Shown here in pieces: positions 12,092 through 25,000 of a stretch of 64,000 bases of DNA. The stretch comes from Paraescarpia echinospica (Eukaryota > Annelida > Polychaeta > Sabellida > Siboglinidae), in NCBI GenBank assembly GCA_020002185.1, contig CM034539.1, forward strand, positions 27,868,221-27,932,220, read 5' to 3'. The notes under the pieces are model-generated. The model saw nothing but the letters and a program-made list of their open reading frames with translations. It made no database searches and was not told where the DNA came from. The position numbers were made by a program, and so were the translations under genes. The number at the start of each line of letters is the position of its first letter. Position 1 is the stretch's first letter.

Positions 12092-12200
12092 ATGTATATT
12101 GTACGCCAACTGCAGGTGTATGTATATTGTACGCCAACTGCAGGTGTATGTATATTGTACGCCAACTGCAGGTGTATGTATATTGTATGTCAACTGCAGT
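12092..12200. repeat. 28-bp tandem repeat, four copies
   Basis: Unit gtatattgtacgccaactgc plus aggtgtat; the last copy is diverged. It lies in the probable DNAH10 3' UTR or intergenic gap. Confidence 0.9.
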
Positions 12201-12253
12201 AGTGTTAGATATTTTGTGCCAAAAATATGCTGTCAAAAGCGTAAAAACATAAA

Positions 12254-12259
12254 AATAAA
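12254..12259 (+). terminator. Candidate poly(A) signal for DNAH10
   Basis: AATAAA lies about 420 nt after the DNAH10 stop and just past a 28-bp tandem repeat. It is the first canonical signal I noticed on this strand. No transcript supports it. Confidence 0.35.
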
Positions 12260-12596
12260 TTGCTCATGTAGTAAAAGGTGTTAATATGAATTAAATTGAA
12301 TTTGCATAGTTTGTTGTTGGTTATTCTTTGACAATGATAAAATGGATGTGGTGAAAACTGCTGGTTGAAAATACGCACAGGTGTGTGCGTTTTGCTTGTG
12401 TGAAATCAGTTTTGTTGTATTTGCATGTGAGAAAGTGTGTGTATGTAGCATGAATGTTTTACGGAGGATAGGTCAACACCAGTGTTTATTTTGTTCACGT
12501 TTTAAATACAACTGTACATATACTAATATCAGCTCAGAGATGCAAACATGTCTCGCGAATCAAAGCAACAACTGTGATAGTTTTGATCCATAATGT

Positions 12597-12672
12597 GTGC
12601 ACTGGTAGGCTAATCCTGCACTGGTAGGCTAATCCTGCACTGGTAGGCTATTCGTGCACTGGTAGGCTAATC
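12597..12672. repeat. 19-bp tandem repeat, four copies
   Basis: Unit gcactggtaggctaatcct, nearly identical across copies, between the DNAH10 and MND1 3' ends. Confidence 0.9.
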
Positions 12673-12888
12673 CTAGAACAGAAACTTTCTTCGCAATACA
12701 CCAATGCACAGTGTAAAACTACACAGGCACTAATAGGCAATGTATGTGTTTCAGGAAGAATCCATATAGCAAATTTACATTTTTAATGTACATCTATGTT
12801 CAGTATCTAGTTAATTATTACGTTGTATTCCTATAGTTACATGTTATAGAATGTAATTGTTGCAAGATAAATTGTTCTATTGTTTCTA

Positions 12889-12894
12889 TTTATT
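12889..12894 (-). terminator. Candidate poly(A) signal for MND1
   Basis: On the minus strand AATAAA lies about 85 nt after the MND1 stop, in AT-rich sequence. The position is typical for a short 3' UTR. Confidence 0.5.
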
Positions 12895-12976
12895 TGATTT
12901 ATAATTGACTGCAAAAGATACTATTAAACTGATATATTATTACAACTACTGTTGTCGCTGTTGATGATGTGTCATT

Positions 12977-13083
12977 TCAATCGATGTAGTCGAGATCTTC
13001 GGGAATTCCAAACTGTTTGTCAATGACGCTCGTGTCAAATGAGAACTTTGACTTGATCCATGATTTTGAAGAGAAAATATTGT
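12977..13083 (-). CDS. MND1: MND1 terminal exon
   Basis: The acceptor is TCTGTTACAG|ACAATA. With one base from the previous exon it reads [17 protein letters not shown] and ends [14 protein letters not shown] then TGA, the conserved MND1 C-terminus. It is too short to stand out in an ORF scan. Confidence 0.95.
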
Positions 13084-16000
13084 CTGTAACAGAATAACAC
13101 TAAAATTTAGTGCAATTTTCAGTAATGGAATATTTCGTGTTTCCTGTTACATGCTCAGAAATCTTTGGTGTGTAGGTGGGGGTGGAACAAACTATAAGTA
13201 GGTATTTTCTTGATAATTGTTTTTTTGCAAACCAGATCATTAGAAAACCATTTCCAGTATTTTGACAGAACTTTGGATATTGGAGCAAAGATTTCCGATT
13301 TTCCCTGTGTTTTGCAGGGTCGCAAGTGAATGACGTATTTTCCTTGTTACATTGTGATATATTCTAGAATTGGCTATGTTTGAGATTGTTAGTTGAGTAG
13401 TCAGTCAGAATATAAATTATTCTGAAGGGCCAAACTAGAAACGCAGAATGTAACTGATCTATTAGAGGAAGAATCACTGCAAAAATTCAGAATCCCCATA
13501 TCAGCAGTCCCACCTGTTCAGAATCACCCCAATATTCACATGACCACAATCGCCCTAACTGTTCAGAATCATTGCAAATGTTCACAATCACCCCCCAAAT
13601 ATTCTGGATCACTCCATGTCCCAAGTAAACCAAATGTTCACAATCGCCCCGAATGCTCACAATCAACCCCAGAATATTCAGAATCACATTCAGAATCTGG
13701 TAAGGAAACCAAATGCCTGGAGAGAGGGAGGGAATAGGAAGGCATTGGGAGGACTTTGTAGAGAGGATTGGGAGAGGAGTGGAGAATGAGAACAAAAGGT
13801 ATAGATGGTTGATGGAGACAGCAGTGCAAGATGAGTGAGGAGGAAAAAAACACCAGCCTCACCCCTGACAGACAGAAAAACAAGAGGAAAACAACAACCC
13901 TACAGGTCCAGAATACCCCAAATTATCAGAATCACCCCAAATGTTCAAAAGCTCACCAAATATATAGAATCGCCCCCAAATGTTCAGAATCACCCCCAAA
14001 AGTCCACAATCGCCCACCTGTCCACCTGTTTGCTGCATCCTTGGCCATGTGTGTCTGTTGTTTCATCTGTTCCATCACCTCAGGGTCACATGCCTTGTAC
14101 TTCTCCAGCTCCCCCAATACCTCCTCCCGCTGGCGTTTCTGGGCCGCCAGATCCCGTAGCACCCTCTCACGATCCTCCTACAACACCGCAGTGAAGTAAA
14201 TGTAAGTTGTATAGTGCATCCTTGCAAACCAGGGATGATGCCTATACCCTACACAAAGTGTTAGTTGTACAGATGTATTTTGTCTATAATAACTTAAGTA
14301 TCTGTCTCTGCCAGTCTTGCTGCGGGAACCATGAAATTGTCTTGATGCACAAAAGCCCTCACCTCACATCACAGGCTTAGCCAGAGACCCGTCTGCCCAT
14401 CTTCAAGACTGGCAGATGACTGGCCAAGACGGGTAATTACAACTGATAAAACAGGTGTAATTTAAAGCAGGCCAGCTGGCCAGTAGATTATCTTTAAAGT
14501 TCCAAGACTAAGGGCTCACATTAATGACTCATTGGCACAACTGGTAGTGAAACTAATGAAATGAATCAATATTTAACAGCTTACATTGATGTCTCGGCCA
14601 ACTTGTGCCTTCTGTACGAGTTCCTCCGTCGTTCGACGTTTCTTCTCCATCTGCTCCAGTCTGGAGCCAAGCTCCTCCAACTTACACTGTCTCTGCAAAG
14701 AAACAAGGTACTTTTACACTATTGTAAAGGTATGTATGTTTTTATGTAACACTTTATCCAGTCCTCAGGACAGCTCAATGCGCTTTACATTTTACACCCT
14801 GGCAGACCTGTTCAACCGAACACTATCTCAACTTCTCTGGGAAGTATCCAGCCATGCTGAAATTAATGCGCAAAGTACAACAATATCCACCACTGTCTAT
14901 AGCCAGGTACTCATTCATACAGCTGAGTCAACTGGAACAACGTAGAGTTAACAAACTTGCCCAAGGTACGACATGGCAGCACAGGATTCAAATCTGCAAA
15001 CTCTATTGATAGTCCGATGCTTTAAACATTGCACCAGTATGCTCTATTTTTTTAGTGCTCTAAAGTTAGCGTATTAATTTACAGATAATGGTGCACAGCT
15101 CTTTTATAATAATAATAATTAAATTTCTGGAAGTTTTTTTTATTTATTTCCGTTCCAGCAGGTTCAAGGTCACAAAAATCCCTGAAGATTTTTCCACAAG
15201 TCCTCCTGAGTAATTAAGTTCACAAAAGGTTATATTTCCCTGTTTCCTCAATGGAAATCTGGAAGAAAAATCCAAAATGCATTCCTCTCTAAATCCCCTT
15301 TTGTATGTCAATGTCCATGATGGCACAATTACAATTTCTGGTTCGTTGCCCCTCTGAACTACAGTTCCTGGAGATGTAGGTACTACAGAAGTTTAATTAT
15401 TGTTATTATTTATAAGAGCTGTGCACCGTTATCGATATATTAATAGGCTTCAGAGCTTTGTAACAATATCTCCTCCCGGGCACCGAGTCAATTCGCTTCT
15501 TTAGACCATTGTGACAATATCTCTTCCCGGGCACCGAGTCCATTTGCTTCTTTAGAGCATCGTAATATTATCTCCTCCTGGGCACCGGGTCCATTCGCTT
15601 CTTTAGAGCATCGTAACAATATCTCCTCCCAGGCACCGAGTCCATTCGCTTCTTTAGAGAATTGTGACAATATCTCCTCCCGGGCACCGAGTCCATTCGT
15701 TTCTTTAGAGCATCGTAACAAAATCTCCTCCCAGGCACCGAGTCCATTCGCTTCTTTAGAGAATTGTGACAATATCTCCTCCCGGGCACCGAGTCCATTC
15801 GCTTCTTTAGAACATCGTAACAATATCTCCTCCCAGGCACCGAGTCCATTCGCTTCTGAGCATCGAAACAATATCTCCTCCCAGGCACCGAGTCCATTAG
15901 CTTCTTTAGAGCATCGTAACGATATCTCCTCCCAGGCACCGAGTCCATTCGCTTCTTTAGAGCATCGTAACGATATCTCCTCCCAGGCAACGAATCCATT

Positions 16001-19000
16001 AGCTTCTTTAGAGCATTGTAACATTATCTCCTCCCAGGCACCGAGTCCATTCACTTCTTTAGAGCATCGTAACAATATCTCCTCCCAGGCAACGAATCCA
16101 TTAGCTTCTTTAGAGCATTGTAACATTATCTCCTCCCAGGCAACGAGTCCATTTACTTCTTTAGAGCATCGTAACATTATCTCCTCCCAGGCACCGAGTC
16201 CATTAGCTTCTTTAGAGCATCATAACGATATCTCCTCCCAGGCACCGAGTCCATTCGCTTCTTTAGAGCATCGTAACGATATCTTCTCCCAGGCAATGAA
16301 TCCATTAGCTTCTTTAGAGCATCGTAACATTATCTCCTCCCAGGCACCGAGTCCATTCGCTTCTTTAGAGCATCGTAACATTATCTCCTCCCAGGCACCG
16401 AGTCCATTCGCTTCTTTAGAGCATCGTAACAATATCTCCTCCCAGGCACCGAGTCCATTCACTTCTTTAGAGCATTGTAACATTATCTCCTCCCAGGCAC
16501 CGAGTCCATTCGCTTCTTTAGAGCATCGTAACAATATCTCCTCCCAGGCACCGAGTCCATTCGCTTCTTTAGAGCATTGTAACATTATCTCCTCCCAGGC
16601 ACCGAGTCCATTCGCTTCTTTAGAGCATCGTAACAATATCTCCTCCCAGGCACCGAGTCCATTCACTTCTTTAGAGCATTGTAACATTATCTCCTCCCAG
16701 GCACCGAGTCCATTCACTTCTTTAGAGCATCGTAACAATATCTCCTCCCAGGCACCGAGTCCATTCACTTCTTTAGAGCATCGTAACAATATCTCCTCCC
16801 AGGCACCGAGTCCATTCACTTCTTTAGAGCATTGTAACATTATCTCCTCCCAGGCACCGAGTCCATTCACTTCTTTAGAGCATTGTAACATTATCTCCTC
16901 CCAGGCACCGAGTCCATTCACTTCTTTAGAGCATCGTAACAATATCTCCTCCCAGGCACCGAGTCCATTCACTTCTTTAGAGCATCGTAACAATATCTCC
17001 TCCCAGGCACCGAGTCCATTCACTTCTTTAGAGCATTGTAACATTATCTCCTCCCAGGCACCGAGTCCATTCACTTCTTTAGAGCATCGTAACATTATCT
17101 CCTCCCAGGCACCGAGTCCATTCACTTCTTTAGAGCATCGTAACAATATCTCCTCCCAGGCACCGAGTCCATTCACTTCTTTAGAGCATTGTAACATTAT
17201 CTCCTCCCAGGCACCGAGTCCATTCACTTCTTTAGAGCATTGTAACATTATCTCCTCCCAGGCACCGAGTCCATTCACTTCTTTAGAGCATCGTAACATT
17301 ATCTCCTCCCAGGCACCGAGTCCATTCACTTCTTTAGAGCATCGTAACAATATCTCCTCCCAGGCACCGAGTCCATTCACTTCTTTAGAGCATTGTAACA
17401 TTATCTCCTCCCAGGCACCGAGTCCATTCACTTCTTTAGAGCATCGTAACAATATCTCCTCCCAGGCACCGAGTCCATTCACTTCTTTAGAGCATCGTAA
17501 CAATATCTCCTCCCAGGCACCGAGTCCATTCACTTCTTTAGAGCATTGTAACATTATCTCCTCCCAGGCACCGAGTCCATTCACTTCTTTAGAGCATTGT
17601 AACATTATCTCCTCCCAGGCACCGAGTCCATTCACTTCTTTAGAGCATTGTAACATTATCTCCTCCCAGGCACCGAGTCCATTCACTTCTTTAGAGCATC
17701 ATAACAAATTTGATGTGCCCCAAATCAGTTGATTAAAATTGTATTCATTAAGTTGTATTATAGTATGATTGCTTAAATAACCTAGTAAATGTGAACATTA
17801 CTTTTTTAATATTAGGCATGTACCAGGTAATCATGTTATTCTTTAACTTGTTTTGAATTCTATCCAGGACTGCCTATGCGACATATTTCTGGGTACAAAA
17901 TATATAACCATCAATATCAAAGTTTTCCAAAATGTTGTGGTTTTTGAAAATCTGTAATGTTACAAAACTACCAGGTAGATACATTCTGGGTAAGTTCGCC
18001 CCATTTGTCATGCACTTGTCATGCTACAACAGTCTACTGTTCCAAGGATAGGGAGATTCTAACTGAGAAATACAATGTAGCAGTTTGTGACATTGAGTGA
18101 CAATGATTCACATATATATGTGAGTCAACTAAAACTATTCAAAGAACAGATGTATGGAATAACCTGACTCAGGCTGTGGTTGAGATTGCATCGGTGCAGT
18201 CTTTTGAGAGGAAATTAGATTATGAGTGGGAAAATCACTCAATTAAATTAGCCCAATGAAATTATACTATACTTTAAGACTATTACATGTAAGGCTAGAA
18301 TATAGCATTGCCTTTTTTCCAGAGTTTATGATCCAAGGTGACGGGGCATTTATAATGAATGTATATTTGTGAGCTTTGGTGACAGAGGCATGATCTATAA
18401 ACATGCTTTTAAAAATGTTTATTTTTTGTTGATAATGTACTCCAATTGTAATATTTAGCCAATATACGTGAATTTTAAAACGTGCATATAGTGTACATGT
18501 ATGGATGGATATTATTTTGTATATAAATATGATAGGATTGCACTTTGTTTGGCAAGAATTGAAAGTTGACGATGAGCGATAATATGGTGTCAGCGGCAAC
18601 AAACGGTGTTCACGGTGCTCGACTAAAGCTTATAAACAATGTCAATGACATGAGAGGGGTGTGCAAGGCACAAGTGTATTGATCAGACTGTTCTTTGTCC
18701 AGTCATCAATGTAAGATGTGATTTAAATAACTTCATTCAGGCCATTGTTCTGTTTGTTGTCCGCGCGGCCGTTGTCTGCTTGGAGCAAATCGGAGTGCTA
18801 TTTGGACCTCAAAATGCACTTGTAAAATAAAACATGAAAGCAAGTTCAGGATAAGGTCAGACAATTGTGCTGGAAATATAATATCAAGAGGGATTCTTAA
18901 TGGCAGAAGACCTGAATGAGCATTTTAGTTTGGTGTTTACCAGTACCAGTGGCTAAGTTCAAGGGGGCAGAATCAGACTATTTAGGACAGTTAATTGTAA

Positions 19001-22000
19001 CCCCGGACATGGTAGCTAAGAAAATAAGGGCTATGAAAGTTAATAAATCACCTGGAGTGGATGGGATTCCGCCCAAACTACTATTGGAAATTGTAGAAAA
19101 AATTAGCATACCACTTGCAACAGTTTTCAATTTGTTATTAGTAGAGAGTGATTCCTTTAGAATGGAAAGAGGCAAACATTATACCATTATTTAAAAAAGG
19201 TTCCAGAAACAAGTCAGAGTACTATAGACCAGTGAGTTTAACGTCAGTGATTTGCAAATTATTAGAAAGACTAATTAAAGATGACATGGTGGATTTTCTT
19301 GTTAAACATAACTTGATAAACCTATCACAATATGGGTTTTTAAAAGCAAGGTCATGCTTAACAAATGTTATGTTTTTTGGAAGATATCAGTAAGTGGGTA
19401 GACGAGGGATCACCAGTAGATATCATCTACTTAGATTTTCAAAAAGCTTTTGACAAAGTGCCACATCAAAGATTACCGGTACTGCTTAAACTAAAGGCCC
19501 ATGGAGTAGGAAATGGTTTAATTAACTGGATAAAAAAATGGCTGATTGACAGAAGACAACGGGTAGTTGTTCCTGGGGAGGCTTGAAATTGGAAATCAGT
19601 TTTAAATGGGATATCACAGGGATCAGTACTAGGACCTATATTATTCTTAACATATATCAACGATTTGGATGATGAAATAACAAGCAAGGTGTTGAAATTT
19701 GCGGATGATACAAAAGTGTTTAGAAGGATTAAAAGTGAAGGAGATAGACAGCATTTATAAGATGATCTTGACAAGTTGGTCAAATTGTCTGAAAATTGGC
19801 AAATGTTCAATTTTGGGAAATGTAAATGCCTCCTCACATGTCATGGGAACGAAGCTGAACAATATACAATGGGGCTACTGTACTAAGTACTACTGTAAAA
19901 GAAAAAGACTTAACCATTAGTGCTGATATGAAGGTTTCAGAGCAGTGCGGAATTGCAGCTTAAAATGGAAAAGAAATCCTTGGATTAATTAGGGGAAATA
20001 TAGCGTACTGGGGTATAAGGAAAACAATTAATAATACCGCTGTACAAAACAATAGTTAGGCCTCATTTAAAATATTGTATACAAGTGTGGAGGCCATATC
20101 CCAAGAAAGACATACAATGCAGCCTAACAGGAAGACTGGTGAAAAGACGGATGAAATGGGCAGCCCACTTGGCAAGGACGAATGCAGGCAAACTTGCAAA
20201 GAGAGCTGAGGCGGAACACCACCAAGGACGAAGGAGAAGGCAACAACTGAGATGGGAGGACTGTGTGAGGAGGGACATGAGACAATCAGGTGAGGATGAA
20301 AGATGGAGAGAGAGAGGTGACTGCTGACAGGAAGCTATGGAAGGAAAGAACAGGACGAGTGGTTCAATAATACTACACTTGACCTCACCCCCGAACAGGG
20401 AATACAAGGAAGAACAGACCTTCTCACCTTTTGACTGGCCTTGCTGGGGAAGGCCCAGAAGTAAACACAGGTGCCAATCTTGTCCGTGTCGACCATGCCG
20501 TCATCAACTAGACTCTGTAGAATCTCCTTCACTGACATTGACGTGATACCCTTCTCCTTCTGACACATTCGCTCCAATTCCTTCAGCTGGAAGAAGTCTT
20601 TCTGCAAGCAACATCAGTACTTAGGGACAGGGGTGACATGAAACTATCAAAATTTTTCATGCATAATTTTTATACACTAAAATCAAACGTAAAAGTAGAT
20701 TCAGCGATGTTTACAACAAACTATTAATATGAGCACTAAAGAATAAATTCAGGCATGTTTATCACTGACTGTGCCGGGTTTAATCCAGAACATCAACAAC
20801 AAGCCACTGCAGGGTCAGAAGGCTGCATAAGGCAGCGATAGAAATATGCCAGAATATTTACTTGTCCGTCGGACAAGTAAGTTTTGAAATCTACTTGTCC
20901 GCCAAAATATTTACTTGTCCGAGTGGTTGTCAAGGGGAATCGAAGCTTCGGAAAAAACATAAAAACAACACAATGTTCCTGCTGTTTCGTTTCATGTACA
21001 TCTGAGTCACATGTGATCAAACACACAATTTGATTTAGTCTGCAAATTTCTAAATTGCAAAATTATATTTGCAACTATTTTCCGGTCCATTATTATTCAT
21101 CACGAATATTAAAAGTAAACACGTTACATGATGTATAACAACATTTTAGTGATGCTGATATGAATGCTTTTATTAATAACACATAATTATTACGATGATA
21201 GGAATGAGACAACTGTTTTCTTTGATATTTGTTTTATAATGTTGCAAAAACTCTTTATGTTTAATATGGTATATATATATATATGCCAACATTTTACAAC
21301 AGTGTTAGATGTTATATATATATAACATCTAACACTGCTGTAAAATGTTGGCATCAGTTTATCATTGAAGATGCCACTCAACCAGGAACATGACCAATGC
21401 AAAGCCAGGAAATGTTGTCACAAAAATCATAAGAAACTATATAATCTGATATTTTGTTCAACCTCTATGAACTTCAATACAGTCACGCCTCGTTATAACG
21501 CGCCCCGTTATAACGCGGATTCGGTTATAACGCGGTCGGTCGTGGACCCCGAATTTCTGCCGCCAGGGGGGAAATGGGCGCTATGACAAACTATATTAAT
21601 ACGGTAATACCTGTCAATTGTTTTATGTGAAGTTATCCCCGTCTTTGTCCACGGCATGTATATGTTGAAAGACTAGTTGGCGGACAATAAATTTAACGTT
21701 GACGTACAACTGCAACGAATCAAGTGTGAGGCGCGTCACTACGTTGCCGTTGTTTATTCTGCACTGCCAATTAATGCTATCAAAGTTTCTTTGACTATAA
21801 TTATGGTCAGTTTTAACTTTAGGAACAGTAAATGTGGAGCGAAGTATTGTTTGTTTTGCGCAGACATCAAACGAATCGTTTCCAATCTGCTAGTCATGCT
21901 CATGGCTTCCGCGGATCGCCAGTTCGCCTGGTTTCGGCGCCGGGCGGCTTGTAAAGTGTAATTGAAATTCACAAATACGCCTTGCTTAAGAATGGGTTAA

Positions 22001-25000
22001 ATACGTTTTAATACAGCTTAGTAGGCAAGATCAGTAAGCTAACATTGCGTAACAAATATTAGCTTTTCGCTGCGATGAACGCAAAGCTACTGCCTGTACT
22101 GGTGCGCCAAAATATTAATTCGTCAACCGCATATGAATTGGTGAATCGTAATATTGTTCGGCACGGTAAATGTGCTATCTAAATTGGTATTTTGATATTG
22201 ATTGAAAGACGAAGTTAAGCCAATTGTGAGCGTACTTATAGATTTAAATTCTTAATCAACTCTAACAGCGTTTCTCAAATCATGTGCGTATTCGGCTGCT
22301 GAGTGCCAGGTCATTATTTTAGATATTACGTCAACGGTACCATATTATCGTTCAGTTGACCGTGGCTTGTTGGTCCGTTGTTTATTTAAAAACGGTACAC
22401 AATTCATGTATTTTATTCAGTTCAACAGTGTCCAACAGTGTACGACATTTAAACAGACTACACACTGACATTGGCTGGTAGTTTAATAAGCTTCATAAAC
22501 TGCGTATAGACTGCGCGACGTGCACACTTTGGTTGGCTTCGATGGCGTTCTTCGTGCAGCAGCGATGTCGGTCGTCGTCGTAGCGCCCCTGACGGCAGAT
22601 ATGGGAACGCGCCTCGTTTATAACGCGCCTCGTTTATAACGCGGATTCATTTCGTGGACCCCGACTACCGCGTTATAACGAGGCGCGACTGTATTAACAA
22701 AGTTCTCTATTTTACAAACGAAGATAATATTCAATTGATCATCACTGACATCAGCAAACAAATGCATATCATAACGTTGTTGCCGCGCGCAGACCGCCGC
22801 AGTTGGTGGTAGCTGACATGTCAACGTCGGTTGGCGCCCTGTCCCCAGCCGCATGTCTTGCGTTTAATTCGGTTTCGAAAACTCACAATTTATGGTTTAA
22901 ATAAATGTTACATAGATATAACAATACTTCTGAAATTTCATTAATATTCCGTTTATCAACCAGCACCATAAATTTAGTGGAAAGCCAGTTACAAGTTTTG
23001 AAAAATGTCACCGATCTGGATCGGCTAACGAGTAACGTTCGATGACTGTCTTGGAAGACTGCCGAGTCCGTGTGGGTTAGGCGTAATAATGGTTAAAACT
23101 ATATAATTATTCAAATAACAGGTAGCGATACAAAGTCTACTATTTCCAAAGTTCATCAAATATGATCCGTGAGTGGAAGCAAGTTGTACGTCGGCCAAAC
23201 TGAACGATTTACGATTGGGTGAAATACAGTCTCGATCAACGATGGCTGATGCAGAGTCTGTCCTACGCGTATGACAGAACTAGGTCGGTGCGCTCAGCGG
23301 ATGACCCTGTTAACGCAGGCACTAAACTCGGTCGACGTACACTGGCGGCCGGAACGACAAGATGCCGACATACTAACAACATTGGAACCCGCGTGATTGC
23401 TAGCGAACTTCATTTACGTTTGAATTTCATCAAATAAAAAGTTTGCAATGTTGCACGCATCACTATTTACTGTAAATTTTCACTTGTCCACCGGATAACC
23501 ATGTAGAGTCATTTTACTTGTCCGGGCCAAAAATCACTTGTCCCGGACAAACGGACAAGTGCTATTTCGAACGCTGTAAGGTCATTCCTCTGCAGGGGGT
23601 GGCTGGCCAATCACAACATTGGCATCCTCTGAAACTCACCCTCTACCTCCTCTATGCAGGGGTAGTTGCCCAATCATAACATATTCCCTGGGGCATGGGA
23701 AGTAAAGCTATCGAATCATCTACATTTGCCCAGGGTTATAGGAAGAACAACTTCCACGCTCGATGCCATCTTTGTCTCTAGCACGAACAAAGAAGCACGT
23801 CACCCACCAACCAGCCCCATTTCTCCACCTTTGTAAATGATAGGAGGGTCAGTATCTCCAAGGGGCTGGCTTGACACCCAGGATTCTGGTCATGTGGCCA
23901 TAGTCACATGACCATTGATCAAGTAACTGACCCAGGATCACGTCCGGTCACGTGAAATATCCCGGCTTGACACCCAGAGGGATGCAGACCCAGTATTCTG
24001 GTCATGTGGCTGCAGTCACATGATCAAGTAACTGACCCAGGATCACGTCCGGTCATATGAAATATCCTGGTCTTTCATCCTGTTCTCAGTCTGTCACAGC
24101 TGGCTCCAAAGAGATCTGGCCGGACTGTCCCATTTTGTCATAATAAATTTGATGCATTTATCAAATGAGTTATCTAGAGAAACTATCACATATATGAATA
24201 CACGACAGGTCACACATATAACAGTGCATAGTAAAGTGGGCTTTCATTATACACATCATTATATGCAATTGACAGGAAGCAGTGAATTGGAAACAAAATA
24301 ACACATTATACCTTTTTTGTTTATGTAAGGCCACACCAATTTGATTGTTAGGATTACAGATTTTTTAGACAATTTTGTTAGGGAGGAGGGGGGAATAAAA
24401 ACTGAAGGCATAGCATGAGAAAGGTGTTTTGTGTAAATACATGATGTGAGCCATACAGTACATTACTAAAAAAATTATTTAGCCTTGTATCAAAACTTAC
24501 TAGACACGTACTTTTATGAAAGTTTGATAAAAGTTGAAGACTATTAGAATTTAGAATAACAAGTACTGATAACAATGGCAGATGACATTATGATGAGTTA
24601 ACATTACAGCCATAAACGTATAGATTAGAGGCAGGATATATCTTGCTGTGATAATATTAATTTGACTGGCATAATTAGGATTTGATTGTGGTACCTCCAA
24701 ATATAACTACGCTATTCTATTCCGAAGTAATGCAATGCGATGCTGACGTTGAAGAGAGTGTCTACAACCCGTTTTCCCAGCGTGTTAACTTGATTAACCA
24801 AAATCCGATGTTCAGATATTTACATGTAGACAGAATGAGTAGCGCGTTAAACATGCGCACGTTACTGGTTTCGCCTGTGTTGCGCATTGGCAGTTTATTT
24901 TCTTTATTGCTATTTTGCATCGTGTCTAAAATGCAGTGCTTCACGTTTGAAAAAACCAGGTGAGCGATAAATTGCTCGTCTAAATATTTCAAATCATTTA

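Larger units (their letters stand above)
20833..23576. mobile_element. hAT-like DNA transposon carrying a nested Tigger-type element
   Basis: The left end CAGCGATAGAAATA followed by ACTTGTCCGTCGGACAAGT matches the inverted right end CAGCGTTCGAAATAGC with ACTTGTCCG and GGACAAGT words. TAAGG flanks both sides (20828-20832 and 23577-23581). Removing the nested element leaves about 1.5 kb with no recognisable transposase, so it is non-autonomous. The CAGCG ends suggest hAT, but the 5-bp flanking repeat is shorter than the usual 8 bp. Confidence 0.75.

Noticed and set aside
16220..17686. 488-codon minus-strand frame as a repeat protein gene
   Set aside because: It is translation of a 51-bp minisatellite that is equally open on the opposite strand, lies in an MND1 intron, and has no flanking coding signal.
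21677..21972. Transposase inside the Tigger-type element
   Set aside because: The frames (94 and 72 codons) show no catalytic or DNA-binding motif; the element looks non-autonomous.
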